64,000 nucleotides of DNA from assembly GCA_002778195.1 (NCBI GenBank), contig PCDI01000008.1:1439759-1503758 (forward strand), written 5' to 3'. The position numbers were made by a program, and so were the translations under genes. Below are positions 36,280 through 45,702 of this stretch, one piece after another; the first letter of the stretch is position 1; each line of letters begins with the position of its first letter. This DNA is from Raffaelea ambrosiae. Lineage: Eukaryota; Ascomycota; Sordariomycetes; Ophiostomatales; Ophiostomataceae. The notes beneath the pieces were generated by a model, which saw only the letters and a list, made by a program, of their open reading frames with translations, was not told the origin of the DNA and did no database searches.

Positions 36280-36678
36280 GTGTCTGCATTTTGCATTTCT
36301 GCGTTTCATTGATTAGGTCCTACTTTGTGTGTGAATTCCATGTTTTGCTGTTTTGCTGTTTTGCTGTTTTGCTGTTTTGCTGTTTTGCTGTTTTGCTGTT
36401 TTGCTGTTTTGCTGTTTTGCTGTTTTGCTGTTTTGCTGTTTTGCTGTTTTGCTGTTTGGTGGGGGGGTTTGGACTTGCAAGTACTTTTCATGAGCCGGTT
36501 CGCTACTACCCTGGCATGGGATTTCGATTTGGTATAGGCAGGGATAGGCTTCTGTGTCGAGTGTCATGAGCGTCTAACTAAATGGTTTTTTTTCTGTTGA
36601 ATTCAAATGCTTATCAAATTTTTTTTTGTACCGCTGTTTTCTATGTTTCTACTTCGTTTCGAGCTCTTCTCCACCTTC
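36280..36678. other. Convergent 3' flank, SMC4 / nitrilase
   Basis: A 399 bp intergenic stretch with convergent 3' ends. Most of its first half is an 8 bp tandem repeat; the remainder is T-rich. No gene. Confidence 0.6.
36341..36457 (+). repeat. Minisatellite, unit TGTTTTGC, about 14.5 copies
   Basis: A near-perfect head-to-tail array of an 8 bp unit over about 117 bp, starting about 60 bp after the SMC4 stop codon and thus probably in its 3' UTR. Because 8 is not a multiple of 3, the array stays open in several frames and generates spurious Phe/Cys/Leu or Gln/Asn/Ser/Lys-repeat reading frames. Confidence 0.97.
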
Positions 36679-37770
36679 TCACTTCAGCAGTGGCGGCTCA
36701 ACCACGCCAACCTGCTCGACCAGCAGTTTGTAGTGCTCGACGCGCCGGTGGTTCTCGAAGTTGAAGATGGTGGCCTTGGGCTTGCGGCACATCTCCAAGT
36801 CCAGGGTTGCCACCAGCAGCTCGTCGTCCTTGGTCTTCGTCTCGCCCACTTTGCGGCCCAGCGGATCATAGATGACGGTGCCGGCAATCAGGCCGCCGCC
36901 GGCACCCTCGGCCTCGACGCCGGCTTTTGCCACAGAGATGCTGAAGCAGGCGTTTTCGTAGCTGCCGCTCTGGCAGCTGATGTAGTGGTGCAGCAGCGCC
37001 AGTTCTTCCTGATCCGCGGGCGAGCCCGCGTCCTGCGGCTTGTAGTCGGTCGTGTTGAAGCCGCACAGTACCAGCTCCACGCCCTGCAGGCCGTACGCCC
37101 GCCACGCTTCGGGCCACCGCCGGTCGTTGCAGATCAGCATGGCCACAATGGGGTCGCCCTTGCCGCCGGTCTCGGCCTCGGTGGTGCCCTGCTTCAAACT
37201 GTCGACCAGCCCGGGCGCGCGGAATGCGCGGAAGCCCAGATTGCCGGGGGTAAAGTAGTACTTCTCCAGCTGCTGGGCCACGGTGTTGCCGCCCGGCAGG
37301 AGCGTCGTCCGACCCGGCAGGTGGACTTTGCGGTACTTGGCCAGAATGGAGCCCGTGGCGGCCGAGTAGTATATGGCTGTGTTGTAGTCGGTCGTCTGGC
37401 CGGCCTCCTCATCGGTGAAGCGCTCGGCGTAGCCCAGGCTGATGTCGACCTTGAGCTCGGCGGCACGGGTAAACAGCGGCGCCAGGTTGGGCGACGCAAT
37501 CAGGCGTTGGCCGCCGGCCGGGTCGGCGCTGCTCTCGGGCTCAAAGAGAGACTCGATCACGGCCTTGTCGGTGATCAAGGCCCGGGGGAAAAACGTGGTC
37601 AAGGCGAGCTCGGGATAGACGACCAGTTGGGCCTTTTGGGCGGCAGCGTCCTCGAGGAGCTTGAGCATGCGGTCGAGGGCGGCCTTGCGGACGGCCTGGC
37701 TGCCCGGCTCGGCCTCAGACCAGATGGGGCCCATCTGAGCGGCGGCCACAGTGATGGTGCGAGGAGACAT
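36679..37770 (-). CDS. Nitrilase-superfamily amidohydrolase, N-carbamoyl-D-amino-acid hydrolase-like
   Basis: A single exon of 363 residues starting MSPRTITVAAAQMGPIWSEA; the open frame upstream of this Met is leader. The Glu-Lys-Cys triad of the superfamily is present: E in VVYPELALTTFFPRA (near 52), K in KYRKVHLPG (near 145) and C in MLICNDRRWPEAWR (near 212). The PELALTTFFPR and ICNDRRWPE strings, plus IFNFENHRRVEHYKLL at the C-terminus, closely match bacterial D-carbamoylases. Those enzymes hydrolyse N-carbamoyl-D-amino acids to D-amino acid, CO2 and ammonia. The real substrate here is unproven. There is no signal peptide or obvious mitochondrial presequence, so it is likely cytosolic. 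No intron, consistent with but not proof of bacterial ancestry. It converges on SMC4. Confidence 0.9.
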   Translation of the reverse strand: MSPRTITVAAAQMGPIWSEAEPGSQAVRKAALDRMLKLLEDAAAQKAQLVVYPELALTTFFPRALITDKAVIESLFEPESSADPAGGQRLIASPNLAPLFTRAAELKVDISLGYAERFTDEEAGQTTDYNTAIYYSAATGSILAKYRKVHLPGRTTLLPGGNTVAQQLEKYYFTPGNLGFRAFRAPGLVDSLKQGTTEAETGGKGDPIVAMLICNDRRWPEAWRAYGLQGVELVLCGFNTTDYKPQDAGSPADQEELALLHHYISCQSGSYENACFSISVAKAGVEAEGAGGGLIAGTVIYDPLGRKVGETKTKDDELLVATLDLEMCRKPKATIFNFENHRRVEHYKLLVEQVGVVEPPLLK

Positions 37771-38637
37771 TGTTGTGAGGGGAAGGCAGAAAGAAGATGA
37801 AGAAAAGATTGCTATTTGGGAGATGGGGGTGTGAACCCGTGGTGTTATCGGCGAGATCCGAGAAAGTCTATCCACAGAAGATAGCACAGTCTCTGACCAG
37901 GAAAAAGAAAGCAAGGCCCGGTCAATAGAAATCTATGGCACTCAAAATCGAGATGCAATTGAGTCACGACGACGACGACGACGAAGAAGAAGAAGAAGAA
38001 GAAGCGCACCGGGATTTCAATGCTGCATTGGCGTCAATGTTGTCAGTGGCATTCGGATCTTGGCTTCTTATCAATTGCCCGTCTTTCACAGAGACACTCG
38101 AGAGTCCGTCCGGTCGCGATTGGCCCGCCTAACGGTTTGCCTGCCCGTCCATGCAGAAGGACATGCCGTAGGCCAATCCTTTGCCATGGTTCTGGGTGTT
38201 AGTCTAGCTACTATGGCGTAGTCAATCGTCGTCATTGGGAAAAGTGCTTGGCCCCTCAATTCTGCGGCCAAAAGCCGTTGGCCGTTGCTTGGCCGAAGGC
38301 TGACGGCGGCCGTTTTTGCAGCATGTGTCAACCTTTCTGTCGGCCACGGGAGTCTGTCAAGATGGTCTGTCTGCACTAAACGTTTTAGCGAGCCGTCTGG
38401 GGTCGCAGCCGACGGCCTGTAATACGGCGTGAAGTTTGCTTTTACCAACGAAAACAAGTCAGCCACAGCAAAGACGATAATATAATGAATTGGGATGAAA
38501 ATTGCAAAGAAGGGGCCGAATCCCCCCCCCCAAGAACGGAAGAGGATGAAAGAGAGACGAGGGGGAGAGCCAACAAGTCAGAACCAAATTTTTGTACTCG
38601 TGCAGACTAACCAAACGCAGCGGCTACATCCTTGCTC
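37771..38637. other. Upstream region of the nitrilase
   Basis: Nothing coding recognised. A (GAC)n(GAA)n trinucleotide tract lies about 200 bp upstream of the nitrilase start. Around 38260-38320 GGCCGTTGG/GGCCG-type words recur and can pair with one another. Confidence 0.45.
37966..38003. repeat. Trinucleotide tract (ACG)n(AAG)n
   Basis: Five to six GAC/ACG units followed by about seven GAA units. On the nitrilase strand this is (TTC)n(GTC)n in the promoter or 5' leader. Confidence 0.9.
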
Positions 38638-39455
38638 TCACTTCTTGGGAAATGGCTTCAACCATTTGTCCAGCTGCTCGTGACGCTGGGCTGCCTCAGC
38701 GAACGCTACAGACTATTCATATCCAGGACCAGCAGTTTGCTCGCCAGCCGTGTACTCGTCGTACGCAAGGCTGATGGCGCGGCTGATCAGAGGAAGGTCC
38801 GTGGTCCAGCTCTTGTCGGCGCTCGTGTCTTCCCACACGGCCGCATTGGCACATTGCCACGGCACGGCCTCCACTTTGCTGGTGGCATAGTTCTGCACGT
38901 CAATGGTGACGCGGTCGGGGCCTTCCTCGATGCCGCTGCCAGCATTCACGGAAGGGCCGGTGGGCGACACCACGCGCAGCTCACCCGTCTCGCCAACATG
39001 CCACACCAAGCTAGGCTCGCCAGTGAAGGCCGGGCCACGGCAATAGTGGATGAGGAAGCTCGCGCCAGGGACATGCTTGACGAACCGGTCGGCAATGTTA
39101 GCCCACTCGACAGACGCGCCAAACTTGTGCCCCGCATTCTTCTTCCCGGCTGCAGCGGCCTTCAGGCTCAGGAGCACGGCCGGGTAATATATACGTCGAC
39201 CCGGGTAACGATGAGGACCAGCCCGATGTCCGTGTTGGTAGCCAGGTCATCCGCACGGCCACATGCGCGTATCATGGCTGGCAGCTGGTAGCGCGCAATG
39301 GCGGCCTCGGCCGACGCTTTGCTCGGGTTGAGCAGGGCTACGATCTCGTAGCGCTCGCGACCGCGACCTGACTGCAAGCACAGCAGATGAGCTCTGCTGG
39401 GGACGAGGTTTTGGCCGAGTGGCCGACGAGGCCGGCTTTGATGGGAGTTATAGCG
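38638..39455 (-). pseudogene. Broken Gal80-like Gfo/Idh/MocA oxidoreductase
   Basis: Reading the minus strand: PIKAGLVGHSAKTSSPAE (about 39440-39390) matches the Rossmann N-terminus of fungal Gal80-like proteins but has no ATG before it (ATA-ACT-CCC). After a shift and a small deletion comes GRGRERYEIVALLNPS, then DDLATNTDIGLVLIVTRVDV. There an extra TA in a TATATA run (near 39187-39193) breaks frame; dropping it restores VDVYYPAVLLSLKAA. About 150 central residues (catalytic part) are missing between KAA and the piece with GASFLIHYCRGPAFTG. A TAG stop at 38713-38715 interrupts GPGYE|SVAFAEAAQRHEQLDKWL, which otherwise runs to the natural TGA at 38638-38640. Intact relatives are NAD(P)-dependent sugar oxidoreductases or Gal80-type regulators. 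Five independent lesions make it a pseudogene. Confidence 0.85.
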
Positions 39456-40861
39456 GTGGGGCGGTGGTGGGGGTGGTGGCGGGTTTGTCAGTGTGTGCGT
39501 TTGAGTTGGAGCGTAGTGACGTCCGACAGAAACTGACAGAAAGGATATCCATGGCGGGAGAGCACTAAGGGTCATCCAAAGAGACCGGCGCCTTTTGAGC
39601 TGCCTTTTCCCCGTCCAGACAATCCAGACAGACCAGACGCGATAAACGCCATCTATCACCACAGCCGGCCGTTGTCTCTCCGCATGCCATTTCCCATCGC
39701 GATTTGTAAACTGTATGGCGAAAATTGATGATTTGTCCCATCTACTTTGTCCAGCATGCTTTGGCTCATGCGATTCTGGATGTCGTACAAGCCCGCCCTT
39801 CTTCTAGCTGAATACAGAAAGTCAATGTATGCCAAAGCAGACACGGCTGTGGAGTGTGAGAGGCAAAGACTCATTCAGCCCGGAGAAGGTTTGAGAAGAG
39901 TTGTGTCAACTAGTCTGTCTTCACGCAGTCGGCCAATGCAGAAGACGACAAGACAACAAGACGACAAGGAACTCTCTAAGCGGAGAGGTAGCCGCACCGA
40001 AGTCCGAGTCCGACGTACCAACAGGTGGCTGGTGATATGCCCAAGTCGATCTTAAGCCGGGCTGGAATAGGCTGCGTGCCTGTGCTGACAAGGATGACAG
40101 TGATGATACCTGTTAGTGCCAAGGACTTAACTACTATGTAGGTAACAGGCACCTTTGTTGGGCAGAGTGGAGACAACTCTCGGCAGGCACATGGCACAGT
40201 TGGCCTTGTGGTCAACCGTAGGCAATGGGTACATTCACAGATAAGCAGCGCCAATATCGATGGCTTTTTTTCACATTCATGGAAAGCTCGAGAAAATTCA
40301 TTGGCAGCCGGGCAAGAACGTTGGGCAAACAGGACGCGGAAGGCGCAAATCCCGCAAACGGGAAGTTGCGATAATTACCGATGCCGTTGAGCGGAGATTT
40401 CAGAGCAAACTTGTTGTTTACTTTCGGCGAGGAAGGTGCGGGGGACTACCAGGTCGTCCTACACCAGCAACACGGCGGGATCGACGCTAATAGAGGCAAG
40501 AACGCCCATGCCGATAGCTGGGACTTGCCAGCCGCGTGCATTTCTGGTGACTTTATGGACAGAGGCTGCTCTTCGCTCTTTCCAATTGAACACCTTGACT
40601 GAGGGCAGTCGCGTTGCAGCTGTAGTTCCACTCTGGCAGCTTAAAAGCTCACCGCGGACCTGAAAAGAGGCCAAAACAAAGAAGAACCCAGTTTCTGGAC
40701 AACTCCTTGTATCCATCACTACAAACTGCCTCACTCTTTGCAGCCTGCGTCGAACCATCCCTCAGCCGACCTTAGCCAATTCATTCAAACCATACATAAT
40801 ACCTGTAAGATATACTACAACACCATCACACTCCTCCACACTTTACACTTCACACTTCACA
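39456..40861. other. Intergenic, upstream of the PEBP gene
   Basis: 1.4 kb without a recognisable gene. Contains TACTATGTAG at 40132-40141. Just before the PEBP ATG is a C/A-rich leader with repeated ACACTTC words (about 40838-40860). Confidence 0.45.
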
Positions 40862-41455
40862 ATGGCACAGAAGCTGTCTCCATCCGCCGCCAAGGCGTTT
40901 AGCGATCTCGAAGCCGAGGGCAGCGCGCCACTTCTGCGCATCGAGTTCTCTGCCGACACCATGGTGACCAAGCCCGGTCTGCAGCTGACGCCCGCTGCCG
41001 CCGGCAAGGCACCGGTCCTCTCTCTGGCCAGCAGCCTACTCGCCAACGCCGGGGCCAACAAGAAGTACATTGCCGTCTCGCTCGATGTCGATGCACCATT
41101 CCCGTCGTTTGCTTTCCTGAGCCCTATCTTGCACGGAGCACAGACCGACCTGGTCCCCAAGACAGACGGCGCCGACAATGCCAACAATGCATGGATACCG
41201 CTGGTCTCGGACGTGGAGCCTGTTATGCAGTACGTCGGTCCCAATCCGCCGCCGTTCAGCAGCCCCCACAAGTACATATTTGTTGTGTACGAGCAGCCCG
41301 AGGGCCTGAACGCCGACTACATCCGCAAGAGGTGTGGTTGGGACGAAGCCTCGAGCCGGGCATCACGCATGAACTGGGACCTGGAACGGTTCGAGGACGC
41401 GCTGAGCTTGGGCGATGTCGTGGCACTGAACTTTTTCAACGCTCGTCGGGGGTGA
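40862..41455 (+). CDS. Phosphatidylethanolamine-binding protein (PEBP) family
   Basis: A single exon of 197 residues. The PEBP signature pieces are present: YIAVSLDVDAPFPSF (the DPDxP-type ligand-site strand), the region around PLVSDVEPVMQYVGP, and HKYIFVVYEQPEGL. The C-terminus ends in RFEDALSLGDVVALNFFNAR, where the LGxPVAxNFF-type motif normally sits. Fungal members include Tfs1, the inhibitor of carboxypeptidase Y and of the RasGAP Ira2. No signal peptide is visible, so it is likely cytosolic or vacuole-associated. The usual GxHRY segment before the last strand is represented by SSPHKY. Which of the several fungal PEBP paralogues this is cannot be told. Confidence 0.9.
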   Translation: MAQKLSPSAAKAFSDLEAEGSAPLLRIEFSADTMVTKPGLQLTPAAAGKAPVLSLASSLLANAGANKKYIAVSLDVDAPFPSFAFLSPILHGAQTDLVPKTDGADNANNAWIPLVSDVEPVMQYVGPNPPPFSSPHKYIFVVYEQPEGLNADYIRKRCGWDEASSRASRMNWDLERFEDALSLGDVVALNFFNARRG

Positions 41456-42402
41456 GCAATAATAACACAAACTTGCGAGTACAAATGAGAGGCGGGGAAA
41501 CTGTGTCTCCACGGGGGTTTACATGGCCTGTCTATTGTGTCTGTTTTTTTTTTGTCTCCGTTTCCGTTTGTCTTCTCGCCACCCTACCCCCACTCACAGC
41601 TTCCGCTTTGTGAAGGGGGCTCTCCGGTCTCCGAGTTGCAGCACTTCCACTGGCTGGCTTGATCGCACCTTTTTTTTATCGTGCTCTTTTACTATGTCCA
41701 TTTATTTCTGTCTTCCCACCTTCTTTTCCTGTTTCCACTTGCCTGTTTTACCTAAAACGTCTCATTTTTCCTATTTCCACTCTGCAGACTAGCATTTTGT
41801 TAACGTGCCAATCATAAGATAACCGCCTTCCGTGCCACTGTCTCCAGCTCGCCTCTCTGCCGTGTGAACCATGTTGCCATCGCACAAGGTGACTGGTCCA
41901 GATCACTCTCCTGCCAAAACGGCCCCGCAACTCTAACCCTCAACTCGACCATACCCAATCCTTTGTAGTGGGACAGAGTTTCCTAACCGGCACTAGTCCC
42001 AAACTGGAAAACGTAAACAAAACGTCTTAACTAGTTACAGCAAAGCAAATCTGTGGAGAGAACCACTTTACGGGGCGTTCACAATGTGCATACGAACAGT
42101 GCTGTGTATCCGAGCCTTTCTGCCTAACAGCCGTGAACTGTGTAAGTGGGCACCGTCTGCGTGAATCAGGTTTGTTTACTTTTTGCCTTGTTGGGGCGCC
42201 AGGTTTGCACGCTCCAATGGCTCCCCTTTTTTTGTGAAGTCTGTCCCAATCTGTGTTGCTGAAGTCAACAGCATAGACACGCAGCCACCTATTACTCCCT
42301 TCTGCCTTTCTTTTACCATCGCGGGCTTTGTGTCTGCGTGCAAACCATTATCACGACCGCAAAGCACGCAGTTTGCTCCTCCTTTGCACCACGGCTGACA
42401 GC
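41456..42402. other. Intergenic, PEBP / coiled-coil gene
   Basis: 947 bp. The first half is T/C-rich 3' flank. The part from about 42170 is the likely leader of the next gene. No coding sequence recognised. Confidence 0.45.
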
Positions 42403-45210
42403 ATGGATCTCCCCATTGCTCTTCGACGTACGCGTCGAAGCACCTCTGAGCTGACTGCTGTATACAATGCTTCGGATGTGCACTCTACCCAATTTGCCGT
42501 TGTTACTACTCCAAGGAAGCCTCGTGGACCACAGAAAACCAAGAAGCGCGTCCGTCTCTCTGACCCGGGTCCATCTGCCGCCACCGACAGTGACAGCCTC
42601 CCTGTTGCCACAACTGGCCTGACGCCCGTGATACGACGCACCTCCCTCACAACAAGCAAGTCAGCCTCAACCCGCCGCCGTCACTCGACACCGGCACGTC
42701 GCACGTCTGGCCATGGCATGGGGCTTGACTTGGACTCCCCATCTAAGCCCCACAGCGGCCAAGTCACTTTCCTGCCTCTGCGCCAGGTCCTGGACGGCCG
42801 TGTCAAACGACGCATTCGTCGTAATGGCCTTAGCGAGGAGATGAATATCATCCACGCTGAGAAGAGGCGACGGGCTGCTGCGGCCAAGGCTGAGCTGGAT
42901 CAGCTTCACCTGGAAGTCTCCCAGAAAGATGCCGAAATACAGCGACTGCAACAGTTGTCCGAACAGCAGCAAATTCATCGGCAGCTGGCCGGCAGCATTT
43001 CGGACGAGAACGATGACACCATTGTGCAGGACAACGACCGCATTACGGAGCTCGAACGCGAGGTCAGTGAGCTTCGACAGAAGCTTGCTGCACGACGTGT
43101 CGAAGACACGTTGCCTCCCATCACACCAGATGCAGACCGCACCTACAACTGGACCATGGCGGCCAGAGACCCCTTTGGTTCCACGATTGGCGATAGTATG
43201 CACGATGACAACAACACCTCCTTCTTCATGATGAGTCCTGCCGCCGACTTGGTAACAGTCGACGACGATGCCTTTGGCGACAGCACCCTGGCCGATCTGC
43301 AGTGCAGCACACCTAGTCGGCCCACCCAAAAGAAGGGACAGACTCTTGCCTCAGGTTCCTTCCACAATAGCAATGGCGAAGGTTCTTTTCCGACACCGCC
43401 TGCCACGAGCCCGGTGGCACTCACACCCACCACCCCAAACGGCCGCTTTGTGGCCAACATGTTGTCGCCTATTGTGAGCACATCGCTCCCAGCTGTTGCC
43501 CATGCTGAAATGCAGGCAGATCTGTCCGACCACGAGGAGCGGGCGCTGCGTCACGAGCTGGCCTCCATGGAGCGGGAGATGGGCAAGCTGACTGCCAGTC
43601 TCGAAACCTACCACTCACTATTGGCCCGACTGGACACCCAACTGCCGCCGGCTGATGGCGAGCACCTGGAGGGTGTGCAGGCCACACAGAGCAGCAAGGA
43701 AGATGCTTCTGCAATCGAGGCTCGCGTGACCCTGTTACTTCGTTCCCTGTCCGACAAGACCTCTGTCCTGGCCGACCTGTCCAACGGCCTGTCCGGTCTC
43801 GGCTTCCCTGGCGGCGATGCGAGTGACATTGTGACCTCTCTGGCCGCAACCTTCCGCACAGCCCGCTTGGAGCTCGAGTATCTCACGCCGGGAGAGATCA
43901 CGCTGCCCTTGACCGCTCCTGGTGCCCGGGTGCTCGATCTCCTACTCGAGAAGCTGCGCTCACTGGCCCGCCAGGTTCGCGAGTCTGACGAGCAGATCGA
44001 CGAGTACCACGAGATCGAGCGCAGTCTCCGCCAGCAGCTGGGATCCCGGGTCGACACCATGGACGGGCTTGTTCGCGATGTGGCGTCGAGGGAGGCACGT
44101 ATTGCAGAGTTGGAAGCAGCTGCGGCAGCGGAAGATGCCAAATCGAAGGCATCTTTGGCTGAGCGCGATGAGCGGATTGCCGAACTCGAAATTGGCCTCG
44201 ATCGTCTCAAGGGCGCCATGGCAAGCTATGCACGTGACATTGCCGAGCTGGAAGAGCTAGTCCGGCGGCTGGAAAAGTCGTTGGGGGAAAAGGATACCAC
44301 GCTGGCGGAGAGAGATGCAGCTGTTGCCTCGCTGGAGACAAAGCTGGCCGTGGCCATAGAGCAGGCGGGCACATTGCGAGCAGAGAAGAAGATCGCATCC
44401 GAACGCGCCACCGAGGCCGCTTTCGCTGCCGAGGGATCTTCTCGGCTGCTCCAGCAGACCCCAAAATGCGAGGAGACCTTCCGAGAAACACTCCGCAAGG
44501 CCCAGGAGATCCACCGACAGGAGCTGCAGACGCGGCTCCAACAGCAGAGGCAGCAGGTGCAACAACAACACGACGCCGTCCTTGCCGGCCTCAACCAGGT
44601 CCACGGCCGCGCCCTCGCCCTGCGCGACGCACGTGTCAGCGAGCTGCGCAGCGAGATTGAGCAGATCAATGCGTCTCTGCGTGCGGCCCACGACACGGCG
44701 CGCCGGCTGCGTCTCGATAATGCGGGCTTGGGCGCACGCCTCGATGCCGAGAAGCACAAGGCGCAAGACGCCGTGACTAAGCTGCAGGCCGAGCTGGCGC
44801 GTGTGGGACGGATGGGGCAGGATCTTCTCCTTTCTCCCGCTTCGTCCTCGCTTCGTCCTCCTGGCTTGCCGCTGTCTCATCCGGAGGTGAAAAGCCTGGG
44901 GCAGTCAGAGACTGCACCCAAAGCGGCAACTGGACGGAGATTGCTGGCATTGGGCCGTCAGCGCAGCAGCGGCAACCACAGTGCCAGCACCACTACCAGT
45001 TACAGCCCTACGGATACGGCCAGTGACGACCCCAGGCTGGGTCTCTTTTCCCAGCCAGCCAAACGGAGAAGCAATGGCGCTGTTGAAGGCGAAGAAGACG
45101 CCGTGTCTAGATTAGCCGACGGCAGCCAGACTGCAAAGAGGCGGAGGAGGCGCTATGACAGTGGCCTTGGTTTCCTGGACGAGGAGGCGGATGAACTCGG
45201 TGTGTTGTAA
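42403..45210 (+). CDS. Large coiled-coil protein of unknown function
   Basis: A single exon of 935 residues. The frame is open further upstream, but MDLPIALRRTRRSTSEL was chosen as start because the preceding part reads as leader. Residues 1-145 are basic and Ser/Thr-rich (PRKPRGPQKTKKRVRL, candidate nuclear localisation). Helical coils lie at about 145-230, 395-430 and, almost without break, 540-810, full of E/R/L/A heptads with Gln runs (LQQQRQQVQQQ). A compact conserved-looking block with the text SNGLSGLGFPGGDASDIV and LELEYLTPGEITLPL lies near 475-520. The tail is Ser/Thr-rich with KRRRRR near the end, then GLGFLDEEADELGVL. Composition suggests a nuclear or chromosome-associated scaffold, but I do not recognise a named family. 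Real gene: strong codon pattern and length. Confidence 0.85.
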   Translation: MDLPIALRRTRRSTSELTAVYNASDVHSTQFAVVTTPRKPRGPQKTKKRVRLSDPGPSAATDSDSLPVATTGLTPVIRRTSLTTSKSASTRRRHSTPARRTSGHGMGLDLDSPSKPHSGQVTFLPLRQVLDGRVKRRIRRNGLSEEMNIIHAEKRRRAAAAKAELDQLHLEVSQKDAEIQRLQQLSEQQQIHRQLAGSISDENDDTIVQDNDRITELEREVSELRQKLAARRVEDTLPPITPDADRTYNWTMAARDPFGSTIGDSMHDDNNTSFFMMSPAADLVTVDDDAFGDSTLADLQCSTPSRPTQKKGQTLASGSFHNSNGEGSFPTPPATSPVALTPTTPNGRFVANMLSPIVSTSLPAVAHAEMQADLSDHEERALRHELASMEREMGKLTASLETYHSLLARLDTQLPPADGEHLEGVQATQSSKEDASAIEARVTLLLRSLSDKTSVLADLSNGLSGLGFPGGDASDIVTSLAATFRTARLELEYLTPGEITLPLTAPGARVLDLLLEKLRSLARQVRESDEQIDEYHEIERSLRQQLGSRVDTMDGLVRDVASREARIAELEAAAAAEDAKSKASLAERDERIAELEIGLDRLKGAMASYARDIAELEELVRRLEKSLGEKDTTLAERDAAVASLETKLAVAIEQAGTLRAEKKIASERATEAAFAAEGSSRLLQQTPKCEETFRETLRKAQEIHRQELQTRLQQQRQQVQQQHDAVLAGLNQVHGRALALRDARVSELRSEIEQINASLRAAHDTARRLRLDNAGLGARLDAEKHKAQDAVTKLQAELARVGRMGQDLLLSPASSSLRPPGLPLSHPEVKSLGQSETAPKAATGRRLLALGRQRSSGNHSASTTTSYSPTDTASDDPRLGLFSQPAKRRSNGAVEGEEDAVSRLADGSQTAKRRRRRYDSGLGFLDEEADELGVL

Positions 45211-45702
45211 ATACTGGGGAGAACTTGGGGATTCTGCAGGGCATTGCAGGCGTTCCATGGGCCGAATTGCTGTAACTATCATCCCCTTTGCTTCTTGTCT
45301 CTGATATCTGGGTCTGATATCTGGGTGGCCCTTTTATATCCCGAGTTGTCTTGATGTCCTTCGTTTAGATGCTGTCTCTTTTGTCACCGAATTCTACTTT
45401 AATGTCCTGATTGAATCAATGCAAATAAGCGCCTTTTTTGGGGGGGGGGTCAAGTCGTAAAATAAAAAGAAGCCCCCACGCAACGACATCGCTATTTCGT
45501 CATGCAATCATAAGGTAGCAGTAATATCAACACATCGAAGAGGAAGTTACAAAAAAGTGCACAGCAGAGCCAAAAAAACAAAAACAAAAAAACACTGCCA
45601 TCGTAAACTATGCCATGAAAAGCCAACTCCCCTCCTCCCCGAAAATAACCCCACTATGAATTAGATAGCATCGTAGCACAATGTTGTCTTCATTTTGATT
45701 AC
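45211..45702. other. Convergent 3' flanks, coiled-coil gene / MFS gene
   Basis: 492 bp. Contains a tandem GATATCTGGGT duplication near 45303-45325, a run of ten G at about 45440-45449 and A-runs near 45575-45595. No gene. Confidence 0.5.

Noticed and set aside
36306..36569. Repetitive reading frames (FCCFAVLL or SKTAKQQN repeats)
   Set aside because: They are products of the 8 bp minisatellite, which is open in several frames on both strands; no start or homology supports them.
42328..42402. N-terminal extension of the coiled-coil protein
   Set aside because: The upstream 25 codons begin at a Met in leader-like sequence and carry no conserved character; the ATG at 42403 gives a typical basic start.
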